Shown one piece after another: positions 1-8,104 of a stretch of 62,967 nt of DNA. Numbering within the stretch: the first letter of the stretch is position 1; each line of letters starts with the position of its first letter. The notes beneath the pieces are model-generated. The model was given only the letters and a program-made list of their open reading frames with translations, did no database searches and was not told the origin of the DNA. Source of the stretch: Flavobacterium tructae (GTDB lineage Bacteria; Bacteroidota; Bacteroidia; Flavobacteriales; Flavobacteriaceae); the NCBI RefSeq assembly GCF_002217475.1, contig NZ_MUHH01000018.1:1-62967 (forward strand). The letters run 5' to 3'. The translations under genes and the position numbers were made by a program.

Positions 1-20
1 TGTCGTCGCCTTTCTTTGAA

Positions 21-52
21 AACCCTGTTCGTAATAAAACGGGGTTTTTTAT
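21..52 (+). terminator. Rho-independent terminator of a gene left of the window
   Basis: A 9-bp stem (21-29 with 38-46, one G-U pair) is followed by a T tract. It closes a gene that ends before the window and precedes the tRNA cluster. Confidence 0.6.
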
Positions 53-88
53 TCTAATTTTGGTTAAATGAAGATTTAACCAAAAAAA

Positions 89-161
89 GGTACCTTAGCT
101 CAGATGGTAGAGCAATGGACTGAAAATCCATGTGTCCCTGGTTCGATCCCTGGAGGTACCA
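89..161 (+). tRNA. tRNA-Phe (GAA)
   Basis: A complete cloverleaf of 73 nt. The acceptor GGTACCT pairs with AGGTACC, the D arm is GCTC...GAGC, the anticodon loop CTGAAAA gives anticodon GAA, and the T loop is TTCGATC. The CCA end is not fully encoded. It lies 6 nt before tRNA-Leu, so the two are probably co-transcribed. Confidence 0.96.
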
Positions 162-167
162 CATAAT

Positions 168-253
168 GCTCGGATGGTGAAATTGGTAGACACGCTGGAC
201 TTAAAATCCAGTGAACAGCAATGTTCGTGCGGGTTCAAGTCCCGCTCTGAGTA
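168..253 (+). tRNA. tRNA-Leu (TAA)
   Basis: An 86-nt class II tRNA with a long variable arm. The acceptor GCTCGGA pairs with TCTGAGT (two G-U pairs). The anticodon loop CTTAAAA gives anticodon TAA, and the T loop is TTCAAGT. A terminator follows directly. Confidence 0.96.
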
Positions 254-255
254 CT

Positions 256-293
256 AAAAACTTCAACTGGTTTTACTAGTTGAAGTTTTTTTT
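256..293 (+). terminator. Terminator of the tRNA-Phe/tRNA-Leu unit
   Basis: A perfect stem, AAAAACTTCAACT with AGTTGAAGTTTTT, is followed by a run of T. It ends the Phe-Leu transcript. Confidence 0.85.
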
Positions 294-418
294 CGAATAA
301 AAATAAAGAATGCTGGTCATTTGTAATAAACTTTATAATAAGAGCGCATTATTTTAATCGAAAAAAAAAGTATTGATTAGCCTAAAGTTTTGAAAGAGCC
401 GGTTAATTAGAAAATAAT

Positions 419-492
<74 letters not shown>

Positions 493-496
493 CAAG

Positions 497-525
497 AAGC
501 CACTCTAACTGAGTGGCTTTTTTGT
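497..525 (+). terminator. tRNA-Arg terminator
   Basis: The stem AAGCCACTC with GAGTGGCTT and loop TAACT is followed by TTTTTTG. The same hairpin is duplicated after each decayed tRNA copy downstream. Confidence 0.85.
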
Positions 526-540
526 TTTAAATATTTTTAT

Positions 541-614
541 TAACGCAGCTCAGCAGGATAGAGCATCCCGATTTCCAATCGGGACGGTCGAAGGTTCGAA
601 TCCTTCTGTGTTCA
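541..614 (+). pseudogene. Decayed tandem copy of tRNA-Arg, anticodon now TCC
   Basis: Begins 122 bp after the start of tRNA-Arg and keeps its D arm, variable loop and T arm (GAAGG-TTCGAAT-CCTTC). The acceptor TAACGCA pairs with TGTGTTC except at the first pair. The two linker bases 8 and 9 are absent. The anticodon arm has a 6-bp stem, TCCCGA/TCGGGA, around TTTCCAA, so position 34-36 reads TCC (a glycine anticodon) on an arginine-type body. It is followed by the same terminator hairpin (620-646). The missing linker and extra pair argue for a pseudogene, though transcription is possible. Confidence 0.65.
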
Positions 615-662
615 CAAGTAGCCACTCTTACGGAGTGGCTTTTTTGTTTTAAGTATTTTTAT

Positions 663-736
663 TAAGGCAGCTCAGCAGGATAGAGCATCCCGATTTCCAA
701 TCGGGACGGTCGAAGGTTCAAATTCTTCTGCGTTCA
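663..736 (+). pseudogene. Second decayed tandem copy of tRNA-Arg, anticodon TCC
   Basis: Again 122 bp downstream, with the same 6-bp anticodon stem and TTTCCAA loop. It has further damage: acceptor TAAGGCA has an extra mismatch to TGCGTTC, and the T arm is GAAGG-TTCAAAT-TCTTC with a broken pair. The trailing hairpin (741-771) has lost its 3' arm sequence (GAGTGTTTT instead of GAGTGGCTT). The gradient from copy 1 to copy 3 indicates ongoing decay. Confidence 0.65.
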
Positions 737-1064
737 CAAGAAGCCACTCTTACCGAGTGTTTTTTTTGTTTACATAATTTTTGATAATCTAGCCCAGTTG
801 GATGGAATAGTTTGACTTTTAATAGAGATGCTGAATCGCTCGAAATTTCATAGCTACTACAATCCGCTCAGATAGAATAATTTTTCGTTTAACTCCGTTT
901 ACATATTGTTTGTCAGGTAAGTTTAGCTTTAAATGGAAATAAACAGGTGTTTATACTTGGTTGAAAGAATTGAAGAATTCATATTTTTAAAACTTTCTTA
1001 TGATAAATGAGATTGTCTCTACAGGATGAAGTGAAGGCACTATTTGAATAGTAAAAGATAGATT
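737..1064. other. Intergenic stretch with faint tRNA relics
   Basis: No credible protein-coding ORF. Near 783-855 a D-arm-like AGCCCAGTTGGAT is followed by GACTTTTAAT, which resembles the anticodon arm of a tRNA-Lys(TTT), and then by TCGAAATTTC, a T-arm-like piece. Near 864-895 GCTCAGATAGAATA recalls another D arm. The remainder has no recognisable structure. Confidence 0.35.
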
Positions 1065-1661
1065 ATGATTGTTAAACCAGGTGATTTTTTTTTCGGCTTA
1101 ATGGAATTTTTGGCTTATATAGTTCCGGGTTTTGTCCTGTCTATAACGTTACCTATTTATCTAAATATTGGAATTCCTTGCTATTTGGATGTGAAAAGAG
1201 ATGATCCTACAATATTTTCATGGATTGCATTTATTTTGATTTCATATATTGCCGGGCATTTTATTCATCATTTGTGTGCAATGTTATTGAATCCGTTGTA
1301 TAAAATTAGCTACGAAAAAATCAAACAGAAAAAATATCATGAATTTTTAAATTTGGCAGAAAATGTAATTAAAGAGAGATTTTCTTTTCATTCTGATTAT
1401 TTGAAAATAGCAGAAGGCTTCCTTAGGTTAAATCATTCCGGATTGGTAGCCGAAATAGAGGTGTATGAAGCCAATTCTAAGCTGTTTAGGTCTCTTACTG
1501 TATTAGGAATATATTTGTGTTTTTTCCCAAAGATGCCCATAGCTGTAGTCGTAATTTTGGTGATTGCATCGTTTTTCTCATTTTTAAAATTTGCCAACCA
1601 GCGATGGACCTATCGGTTTGTTGTTTATGAGTATTTCTTGCTTGAGAAATCAGATCAGTAA
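1065..1661 (+). CDS. Predicted integral membrane protein, unknown function
   Basis: 198 residues. Hydrophobic segments are at about 10-32, 48-70 and 140-175, the last probably a helical hairpin. A charged loop of about 65 residues (75-140, rich in Lys and Glu) lies between the second and third. I recognise no family motif. The ATG at 1065 is the first in the frame; no clear TAnnTTTG box precedes it. It stands alone between the tRNA relics and the dipeptidase gene, with 106 bp to the next start. It is more AT-rich in feel than its neighbours. It is probably a real gene because of its membrane-protein character, but it could be a lineage-specific accessory gene. Confidence 0.7.
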   Translation: MIVKPGDFFFGLMEFLAYIVPGFVLSITLPIYLNIGIPCYLDVKRDDPTIFSWIAFILISYIAGHFIHHLCAMLLNPLYKISYEKIKQKKYHEFLNLAENVIKERFSFHSDYLKIAEGFLRLNHSGLVAEIEVYEANSKLFRSLTVLGIYLCFFPKMPIAVVVILVIASFFSFLKFANQRWTYRFVVYEYFLLEKSDQ

Positions 1662-1737
1662 AATTTGTTGTGTGCATAGAAGTTTGTTGTGAAATTTTTT
1701 CAAGATTCAATTAGTGTGTTAAGTAAATGGTTTTGTT

Positions 1738-1745
1738 TATATTTA
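1738..1745 (+). promoter_or_regulatory. Possible -7 box TATATTTA for the dipeptidase gene
   Basis: One mismatch to TAnnTTTG. It lies 22 bp before the ATG at 1768, the same spacing as other promoters in this window. No good -33 TTG is seen. Confidence 0.35.
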
Positions 1746-1767
1746 CTTCTTTCAACATATATTTATC

Positions 1768-2433
1768 ATGAAATTAAGTTCGTCTTCCGCTCATACTTTA
1801 GTATTTCTGTTTTGTCTTTTCTTTTATGGACTTTCTTCAAATGCTCAAAATGAATCTTATTCATCTGAGGATAATGAAGAAATTGCCGATACCACTTTTG
1901 TAAATTTAAGGGAATATAGTAGCGATTTCGTTTATGATATGAAGTATGCTACCGAAGATAATTTTTTGAAAGCTAAAGTCTACGATTGTGCTGAATGTTT
2001 GTTGCGCTATAAAACGGTAAAAGCTCTTATAGCGGCAAATAGAGATTTTATGAAGGATGGATGTAAAATAAAGATTTTCGACTGTTACAGGCCTTTATCG
2101 ATTCAGAAAAAGATGTGGGAGATTGTATCGAATCCGGAGTATGTGGCAGATCCAAAAAAAGGCTCCATCCATAATAAAGGAGGAGCCGTTGATATAACTT
2201 TAGTGAATGCTCAAGGTGAGGAACTGGAAATGGGAACTAATTTTGACTTTTTTGGCATCGAGGCAAGTCATAATTATAGAAAATTTCCGGTCTCAGTTAA
2301 AGCAAATCGAAAATATTTGAAAAAAGTGATGTTGAAAAACGGATTCAATTCTTTTGATTCGGAGTGGTGGCATTATAATTTAAAGACAGGTTTAAAGGAT
2401 AAAGTCTCGAACCAAAAGTGGAAATGCGATTAA
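1768..2433 (+). CDS. Secreted M15D peptidase, D-alanyl-D-alanine dipeptidase (VanX/DdpX-like)
   Basis: 221 residues with a signal peptide (about 1-26, ending SSNA-QN). Members of this zinc peptidase family hydrolyse D-Ala-D-Ala, as in peptidoglycan turnover. The family motifs are visible: SxHxxGxAxD at SIHNKGGAVD (His135, Asp142 as zinc ligands), and ExxH as EWWH (Glu199 catalytic, His202 third ligand). The segment DCYRPLSIQ carries the conserved arginine that binds substrate. Length and motif order fit the VanX branch rather than DD-carboxypeptidases. Secretion points to cell-wall recycling; no vanA or vanH partner is nearby, so a resistance role is unlikely. Its stop directly abuts the stop of the convergent gene at 2434, with no room for a terminator. 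Confidence 0.88.
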   Translation: MKLSSSSAHTLVFLFCLFFYGLSSNAQNESYSSEDNEEIADTTFVNLREYSSDFVYDMKYATEDNFLKAKVYDCAECLLRYKTVKALIAANRDFMKDGCKIKIFDCYRPLSIQKKMWEIVSNPEYVADPKKGSIHNKGGAVDITLVNAQGEELEMGTNFDFFGIEASHNYRKFPVSVKANRKYLKKVMLKNGFNSFDSEWWHYNLKTGLKDKVSNQKWKCD

Positions 2434-3000
2434 TTATTCAACACATCTTATGTTTTCCATAAAATAAGTATTCGGGTGGTAAACTTTACCGTTCAGTTCA
2501 GAGGTTAATTCTCTTTTTACAATGTAATCTTCTATATTGGTTAGATATTTTATACGCATAATTGAAACAGGGGATTTTTTGAGCTCTTCAAAACCTTCTT
2601 TCATGAACATAAAAATTCCCGTATTGATGCGATTATCGAACCCTTTTTCGTCATGGATAAGTGTTCCACAGCTTTCTTTATCAATATGAATTAATGTTAC
2701 GATTTTCCCGTTTTCTAATTGTAAAAAAACTTTTGAATTTTTATCAAAGCAGTTGGCTTTTATAAAATCTTTACTTTTTTGGATAAGCTGCAAATTTAAG
2801 GTCGGCAGACCGTCAGTTTGTGCCAGCGCGAAGAAAACATAATCAAAAGTACCTCCAAAGTATTTTTCGCTGATCATGTAGTCGTTTGTTACTTTATAAG
2901 TCCCTAAGGAGTCGGTAACATTCGCACTATATTCACATGGTTTTTGTGCAAAGGCGGTTAAGGTTAGTAATAAAAAGGTTAGTGTAATTAGTTGTTTCAT
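2434..3000 (-). CDS. Secreted protein of unknown function
   Basis: 188 residues from the ATG at 3000 (MKQLITLTFLLL...). An in-frame ATG lies 7 codons further up, but it would overlap the preceding gene and spoil the signal peptide. The signal peptide is about 1-18, cleaved at TAFA-QKP. The mature part is a mixed alpha/beta domain with three cysteines (CEY near the start, NCF in the middle, ESCG) and a final RCVE. No family is recognised. It lies 2 bp downstream of the methyltransferase gene on the same strand and is probably co-transcribed with it. Confidence 0.75.
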   Translation of the reverse strand: MKQLITLTFLLLTLTAFAQKPCEYSANVTDSLGTYKVTNDYMISEKYFGGTFDYVFFALAQTDGLPTLNLQLIQKSKDFIKANCFDKNSKVFLQLENGKIVTLIHIDKESCGTLIHDEKGFDNRINTGIFMFMKEGFEELKKSPVSIMRIKYLTNIEDYIVKRELTSELNGKVYHPNTYFMENIRCVE

Positions 3001-3002
3001 TT

Positions 3003-4184
3003 TTAAGTTATTTTTCTGCAAATTAAAACTATTTTGTTATCATTTTTATCAGTTGTAAAAAAACAATACAAATTTCCGCCGTTTTTTATTTTCCATTTTT
3101 TTCGAATGTTTTCTACCGTGTCCGGAAAGTTTCGTGTTGTGATATTGGCCTGCTGATTGGCAAGTTCAATTTTCATCTCATTCTTGCTGTATGAGATTGT
3201 TTTTTCGATTTCAAAACGTCGTCCGGGAAACTCGATTAAAGTTTCTGAGGTATAGAGATGAGAATGTTTATGAAGTTTGTTGATCTTAAAAATAGTACTT
3301 ACTTCATCGAATCCTCCTGATTTCATAATAGCCGAATTGGGCTCGTAAACGTATTTTTGAGGAAGCTCGTAAGAGGGAAAACCAATTTCATTTCCTAAAA
3401 TAAAATCAAAAGTCTCGATTTTATCTTTCAGAATATTGGCCGTTTTTATAGTGATTTCGCCGGAATAATTTTTATGAATCTCAAAAAGCAATTCTTTTAC
3501 TTCGTTTTCAAGGGCAATAATATGGATGTTTTTAACAAATTGAAGTTCCGATAATCCTGCAGAAAGATCTAATAGCGGAGCCGTTTTTATTAAAATGGAT
3601 TCTGTTTTCTCAAAGTAAAAATTGAGCAAATCAGGAACATTGGGTAAGCAGTCTTTCAGCATAAAAACTTTACCTTTAGCGTCGTTTCTACGGGACGGAT
3701 CAATATAAATCCAATCCCACTTTTTATTGAATTGATTTAAAACTGAAGTAGAATCATCTGCATAAAAAGTACAGTTTTCGACTTTAAGCTGTTTGAAATT
3801 ATGTTTTACAATTGCCGATAAATCGTTATTTATTTCGCAATGCGCTATGTTTTTGAATTTTTGAGAGAAATAGTAATCATCCACACCAAAACCTCCTGTA
3901 AGATCAATTAAACTTTCTCCGGAAATTAAAGATGCTTTGTAAGCGGCAGTTCTTTCGGATGAAGTTTGTTCAACCGATATTTTGGAGGGATAAATAATAT
4001 TTTCGGCAGCAAACCAGGTAGGCAACTTGTCTTTTGCTTTCGATTTTGCTTCAATCTGATTTAAAATTACAATCCATTCTATTTCAGGAAATGGATTTTT
4101 CTGAAGCGCTAATTTTGTAATCGGGACACCACTATTTTGAGTTATGAATTCCTGAATGTTTGGGGCTAAAATAGCAGTATTCAA
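3003..4184 (-). CDS. Class I SAM-dependent methyltransferase with THUMP-like / PG1098-type ferredoxin-like domain
   Basis: 393 residues. The central Rossmann fold shows motif I as DLTGGFGVDDYYFS, motif II as HCEINNDL, and a D-P-S-R-R motif in YIDPSRRNDAKG; DPSRR is typical of this Bacteroidota methyltransferase group. The N-terminal part is helical, and the C-terminal part (from about 320) matches the THUMP-like fold seen in PG1098-type proteins. RNA is the likely substrate, though the actual target is not known to me. The stop lies 2 bp before the start of the AI-2E gene's end region (gap 4185-4186), so the two minus-strand genes form one unit with the transporter upstream. Confidence 0.82.
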   Translation of the reverse strand: MNTAILAPNIQEFITQNSGVPITKLALQKNPFPEIEWIVILNQIEAKSKAKDKLPTWFAAENIIYPSKISVEQTSSERTAAYKASLISGESLIDLTGGFGVDDYYFSQKFKNIAHCEINNDLSAIVKHNFKQLKVENCTFYADDSTSVLNQFNKKWDWIYIDPSRRNDAKGKVFMLKDCLPNVPDLLNFYFEKTESILIKTAPLLDLSAGLSELQFVKNIHIIALENEVKELLFEIHKNYSGEITIKTANILKDKIETFDFILGNEIGFPSYELPQKYVYEPNSAIMKSGGFDEVSTIFKINKLHKHSHLYTSETLIEFPGRRFEIEKTISYSKNEMKIELANQQANITTRNFPDTVENIRKKWKIKNGGNLYCFFTTDKNDNKIVLICRKIT

Positions 4185-4186
4185 TG

Positions 4187-5278
4187 TTAAATTCTTTCGG
4201 TTAATACAGAGACAATTTTGTTGTCAGGAAAAAATTCTTTTAAAATTACTTTCACCATGGTAAAGGCCGGAATGGCAATAATCATCCCAACAATTCCAAA
4301 AGTAATTCCGCTGATTAAAGTAATCAGGAATATTTCTAACGGGTGCGAATTTACGCTTTTTGATGAGATTATGGGTTGACTGATGTTGTTATCAATAGCC
4401 TGAACCAACAGAAACCCTATAAGTACATAGATTGTTTTAGGAAGTATTTCCGATTGAAAATCACTTCCGATCATACTAATCATTGTTAAAAGTCCTGCCA
4501 GTATGGTTCCTATAATTGGTCCTATATATGGGATAACATTCAAGATGGCACATAAAAAGGCAATAACAAAGGCATTTTTATTTCCAAAAATCATTAAAAC
4601 AATTAAATACAGGATAAATACAACCGTTAACTGCAGTAATAGCCCAATAAAATAACGGGTTAGGAAATGGTTTATTTTGGTTATCGAATTTAAGATTTTG
4701 TCTTCATTGGTGTCAGGAAGGATTTTTCGGGCACTAACTTTAAAGGCATCCTGATCTTTGATAAAGAAAAAGGTTATAAAAAATACAGATACCAATCCCA
4801 TTCCCATATTGGCCATGAACCCGATAATTGAATTCAGGAAACCAGTAAAGTAGCTGAAATCGATTATGGATGTGATTTTGGATTCTTTTAAAACCTTATC
4901 GAGATCCAGATGTTGTATATTAAAATAATTTTCAATACTGCGTTCTGTTTCGAGAAATTGCTGTTGCAGATTTTGAGTATCAAGTAAGGATAGATTATTG
5001 GCTTGCGAAATGATTAACGGCACAAACAGTAGAATAAAACCAACAATTGCAAGTATGAATAAGATTAGCGCTGTGGTTGCAGCCAGTGAATTACTGAACT
5101 TTAATTTATTCTTTAAAAATTGAATTAACGGATTGGCAATTAAACACAATAACAGCGAAATGCACAGATAGACAATTACAGTCTGGATTTGGTATAGAAA
5201 ATACAGGACAGCCGCGACAATCAGGATTGTTGTTAAAGCTCGTAAAATTCCGTTAGATATTGTTTTCGATGTTATCAT
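4187..5278 (-). CDS. AI-2E family (PerM-like) transporter
   Basis: 363 residues with about seven to eight membrane segments. There is an N-terminal pair (about 15-50), a long extracytoplasmic helical stretch (95-140), and a C-terminal bundle. The segment NVIPYIGPIIGTILAGL is the hallmark of the AI-2E/PerM family, and DNNISQPIISSKSVNSHPLEIF is the conserved loop that follows it. The family exports small molecules or ions; an autoinducer substrate is not proven for most members. It is the first gene of a minus-strand run with the methyltransferase (2-bp gap). Confidence 0.9.
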   Translation of the reverse strand: MITSKTISNGILRALTTILIVAAVLYFLYQIQTVIVYLCISLLLCLIANPLIQFLKNKLKFSNSLAATTALILFILAIVGFILLFVPLIISQANNLSLLDTQNLQQQFLETERSIENYFNIQHLDLDKVLKESKITSIIDFSYFTGFLNSIIGFMANMGMGLVSVFFITFFFIKDQDAFKVSARKILPDTNEDKILNSITKINHFLTRYFIGLLLQLTVVFILYLIVLMIFGNKNAFVIAFLCAILNVIPYIGPIIGTILAGLLTMISMIGSDFQSEILPKTIYVLIGFLLVQAIDNNISQPIISSKSVNSHPLEIFLITLISGITFGIVGMIIAIPAFTMVKVILKEFFPDNKIVSVLTERI

Positions 5279-5334
5279 GATTCGGTTTTAGATGATAAAT
5301 ATAGGAAAAAAGCTTTTGAAATTTTGAAGTAAAC

Positions 5335-5366
5335 GAAAAAAAGCGGGATGTTGCCATCCCGCTTTT
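5335..5366 (-). terminator. Terminator of the M43 protease gene
   Basis: The stem AAGCGGGATG with CATCCCGCTT and a short loop is followed on the minus strand by a T run. It sits 28 bp after the protease stop codon and before the AI-2E start. Confidence 0.85.
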
Positions 5367-5393
5367 CAGTTTGTTTTTTATACTTGTTTGGTA

Positions 5394-6344
5394 TTAGATT
5401 CCAAAAGAAGCTCTTGGACCTCCGGTAACAAATATAGCAGCCATTCTGCTTTTTTGTCCTTGAGAGAACATATACATAGCGTTGTCATCAACGTAATCCA
5501 TATAGTTCATTGTCATTTCAACAGGAGTTCCTGAACAAGTGCTATAGTGAGGATATGCTGGTACACCATAGTTTGCAGTGTTGTGTGTAGGAGTATCTGA
5601 AACTAAATCACTTCCACAAGTAGCATCTCCCCAGATGTGACGTAAGTTCATCCAGTGTCCTACTTCGTGAGTAGCGGTTCTTCCTAAGTTAAACGGTGCA
5701 TTTGCTGCTCCGGAAAGACCAAAATATTTCGGGTCAACAACAACTCCGTCTGTAGCAGAAGCTCCTCCAGGAAATTGTGCATAACCTAAAATACCTCCTC
5801 CGATAGTGCAAGACCACATGTTTAATTTTGTTGTTGGAGAAGTTGGTGCAAGACCACCTTGAGCAGTTTTCTTCATAGCATCGCTTGTTCCCCATGAAGT
5901 TTTGGTAGTAGATTTTCTAATTACCTGATCTAAAACGAATGTAATTCCAACATTTGCTTTTACACCAGAAAAAAGAGCTGGTACACTATTGTAATCTGAA
6001 TTTAATGCATTGAAATCTTTATTTAAGACATCAATTTGTGTTTGAATTTGCGCATTAGAAATGTTTTCTGCTGCAGTTCTGTAAAGAACATTAACTACGA
6101 CCGGAATTTCAATTTTACCGTTTACAAGACGTTTGGTAAGGATTGCATTTTCAGTGAAAGCGTTGATTTCGTTCATTCTGATTGCTAAAGTTGGATCAGC
6201 TTTCAGTTGAGCTTCTAAAACTTCCTGACTTGCGCATCCGCGATGTGCAATAGCTTCAACTTTTGAATCCGCAGATTCTGATTGGTCGTTTTGGCAAGAA
6301 AACAGCACTAATGCTGTAAATGCAGTAACAATGATTTTTTTCAT
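5394..6344 (-). CDS. M43-family zinc metalloprotease, predicted lipoprotein
   Basis: 316 residues. The lipobox is LVLFSC with Cys17, so the product is probably anchored to a membrane, or exported if the lipidated cysteine is processed further. The catalytic motif HEVGHWMNLRHIWGD (His226, Glu227, His230, His236) is the HExxHxxGxxH-type signature of metzincins of the pappalysin/cytophagalysin family. The Met-turn is MNYMDYVDD. Cysteines CG...C...C near the motif fit the family disulfides. No C-terminal type IX sorting domain follows; the protein ends shortly after the Met-turn, so this is a minimal single-domain version. It likely digests extracellular protein. Monocistronic, with its own terminator. 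Confidence 0.9.
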   Translation of the reverse strand: MKKIIVTAFTALVLFSCQNDQSESADSKVEAIAHRGCASQEVLEAQLKADPTLAIRMNEINAFTENAILTKRLVNGKIEIPVVVNVLYRTAAENISNAQIQTQIDVLNKDFNALNSDYNSVPALFSGVKANVGITFVLDQVIRKSTTKTSWGTSDAMKKTAQGGLAPTSPTTKLNMWSCTIGGGILGYAQFPGGASATDGVVVDPKYFGLSGAANAPFNLGRTATHEVGHWMNLRHIWGDATCGSDLVSDTPTHNTANYGVPAYPHYSTCSGTPVEMTMNYMDYVDDNAMYMFSQGQKSRMAAIFVTGGPRASFGI

Positions 6345-6801
6345 AATAACTTGGGTTTTTGTTATAAAAAATTTGTTTTGGTTAATTATAATGCAATTTT
6401 ATAACAAAAAAATTATTGTAACAAAATATTTACATAATATTATTTGTGAGAATTTTACAAACCCTTGTACAATCTAGTTCTTACAAAAAAATAGCAAAAA
6501 TAATTAAGAAGTAATTTCGTACAATGCTGTTTTTGAGAATGTTATTGTGTCGATTTTTATCGTTTATAGAAGATTTTTTTGACAAATATTACAAAGTGAA
6601 ATTTTCGTAAGTATTTATACGTAAGAATAACTGTTAAATTAATGGTAATTTTGAATCAAATTAGCCATGAAATTCCATCCGACTGTCTTACATGTCAAAC
6701 AATAATTCCTGGTATTTCTTCATTTGGAGTAAATCCGGAAGAAACAACAAAAGGTAGTATCAAAATAAGTTGTATACTTGAGATTTAAAATGTGAAAAAA
6801 A
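6345..6801. other. AT-rich intergenic region, possible 48-codon ORF
   Basis: 457 bp between two minus-strand genes. Most is low-complexity AT. A plus-strand ORF at 6642-6788 encodes 48 residues (MVILNQISHEIPSDC...) with a CxxC. Its codon use looks protein-like from about 6670, and it may be the tail of a lost gene. It has no clear promoter. Confidence 0.3.
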
Positions 6802-7299
6802 TTAAAAAGAAGTAATTTCATAAAGGGCAATACTTGCCGCTTGTACAACATTCATACTGCTGTTCTTTCCAAACATATTGATGTGTACAATTTGGTTTGA
6901 AATTTTTAAAAGCTCTTCAGAGATTCCGTTAATCTCACTTCCAATTAAAAGTGCAATTTTTTGATTTTCAGGAATTAGAACTTCTCTTAGCGGTTTGCTG
7001 TTGCTTGCGATCTCTAAAGCAATAATTTCAAAATTATTTTGAAGCAGATAGTCCGCCAGATCGGCTGTTTCTTCAATGATGGTGTGGGCTACATGAAGAT
7101 GTGTACTTCGTGAAGTTTTGTTGATTTTTCGGGGAGTTAACGGAATATCTTTTCCTAAAAAAATGATATTTTCCACTCCAAATGCCTCACTGATTCTAAA
7201 AAGAGAACCAATATTCTGCTGAAAATAAATGTGATCACAAACTAATGTTATCGGAAATGTTTTTCGTTCAAATTGATTTTCTTCGTGAGTAAGCTGCAC
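6802..7299 (-). CDS. TrmH/SpoU-family RNA 2'-O-methyltransferase
   Basis: 165 residues, the size of a stand-alone SPOUT catalytic domain without an L30e-type substrate domain. The three SpoU motifs are present: motif 1 around FQQNIGSLFRISEAFGV (Asn and Arg of N-x-G/x-x-R-x-A), motif 2 IALLIGSEINGIS, and motif 3 VHINMFGKNSSMNVVQAAS with the Ser-x-Asn core. The family methylates the 2'-OH of tRNA or rRNA using SAM. It lies 10 bp downstream of the DUF4159 gene on the same strand and is probably co-transcribed. The exact nucleotide target cannot be read from the sequence. Confidence 0.88.
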   Translation of the reverse strand: MQLTHEENQFERKTFPITLVCDHIYFQQNIGSLFRISEAFGVENIIFLGKDIPLTPRKINKTSRSTHLHVAHTIIEETADLADYLLQNNFEIIALEIASNSKPLREVLIPENQKIALLIGSEINGISEELLKISNQIVHINMFGKNSSMNVVQAASIALYEITSF

Positions 7300-7309
7300 T
7301 TTCTAAAAT

Positions 7310-7948
7310 TTAATAGGTAAAAATATAATTGATGATGTTGGCTCCCATTTTTAAGGCTTTGTCTCTAACCGGAGCAGGGTCATTGTGTACTTCGGGATCT
7401 TCCCAGCCATCTCCTAAGTCACATTCATAAGTATAAAGTAATACCAATTTGTTTTCGACAAAGATACCAAAGGCCTGAGCACGTGTTCCGTCATGTTCGT
7501 GGATTTTTGGCAGACCATTTGGAAATGGGTAAGGTTTTTGGAATATGGGGTGATTTGCAGGAATTTCGATTAAGTTATTGTTTGGAAATATTTTTTTAAT
7601 CTCTTTTCGGATGTATTGATCCATTCCGTAGTTGTCGTCAATATGCAGAAAACCACCACCATTTAAATAATTTCTAAGATTACTTACATCAGCATCGCTA
7701 AAAACAACATTTCCATGTCCGGTCATATGAACAAACGGATAAGAGAGCAGATCCGGATTACTCGGTTCAACTGTTGATGGTTTTGCTTTTATTCTCGTAT
7801 TGATGTTAGCATTGCAAAACTTAATTAAATTAGGTAATGATGTTGGATTGGCATACCAATCACCGCCACCGCTATATTTTAACAACGCAATCTCCTGCGA
7901 AAAGGAAGAGATTGAAACCATTAACAACAAGAGAAATACTTTTTTCAT
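7310..7948 (-). CDS. DUF4159 domain-containing secreted protein
   Basis: 212 residues with a signal peptide (1-17, cleaved at SSFS-QEI). The mature part matches the DUF4159 pattern: LLKYSGGGDWYANPTSLPNL at the start, then YPFVHMTGHGNVVFSD, FLHIDDNYGMDQ, and YTYECDLGDGWEDPEVHND. The fold resembles a glutamine-amidotransferase-like domain; the role is unknown. In many Bacteroidota such genes sit near MoxR and von Willebrand-type genes, but not here; the partner is the TrmH-family gene 10 bp downstream. Upstream are heptad repeats (7966-8013). Confidence 0.85.
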   Translation of the reverse strand: MKKVFLLLLMVSISSFSQEIALLKYSGGGDWYANPTSLPNLIKFCNANINTRIKAKPSTVEPSNPDLLSYPFVHMTGHGNVVFSDADVSNLRNYLNGGGFLHIDDNYGMDQYIRKEIKKIFPNNNLIEIPANHPIFQKPYPFPNGLPKIHEHDGTRAQAFGIFVENKLVLLYTYECDLGDGWEDPEVHNDPAPVRDKALKMGANIINYIFTY

Positions 7949-7965
7949 ATCATTTAAGTCGTGGG

Positions 7966-8013
7966 ATGTGAGTTATGGGGTATGAGTTATGAGTTATGAG
8001 TTATGAATTATGG
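7966..8013. repeat. TATGAGT heptad repeat tract
   Basis: About five imperfect copies of a 7-bp unit (TATGAGT), between the rsmE and DUF4159 genes. Related tracts occur at 28482-28509 and, inverted, at 41248-41275. Confidence 0.75.
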
Positions 8014-8104
8014 GGATAACTATAAGCGGTAAATTTAAACAATTTCAAATTTTCGGTTAAACAGCAAAACAAATAAACAATTAAACAGTTTAACAATACC
8101 GGGT

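Noticed and set aside
1768..2433. Vancomycin resistance (vanX) interpretation of the dipeptidase
   Set aside because: No vanA, vanH, vanR or vanS neighbours, and the protein is exported; a cell-wall recycling role is more plausible in a Gram-negative bacterium.
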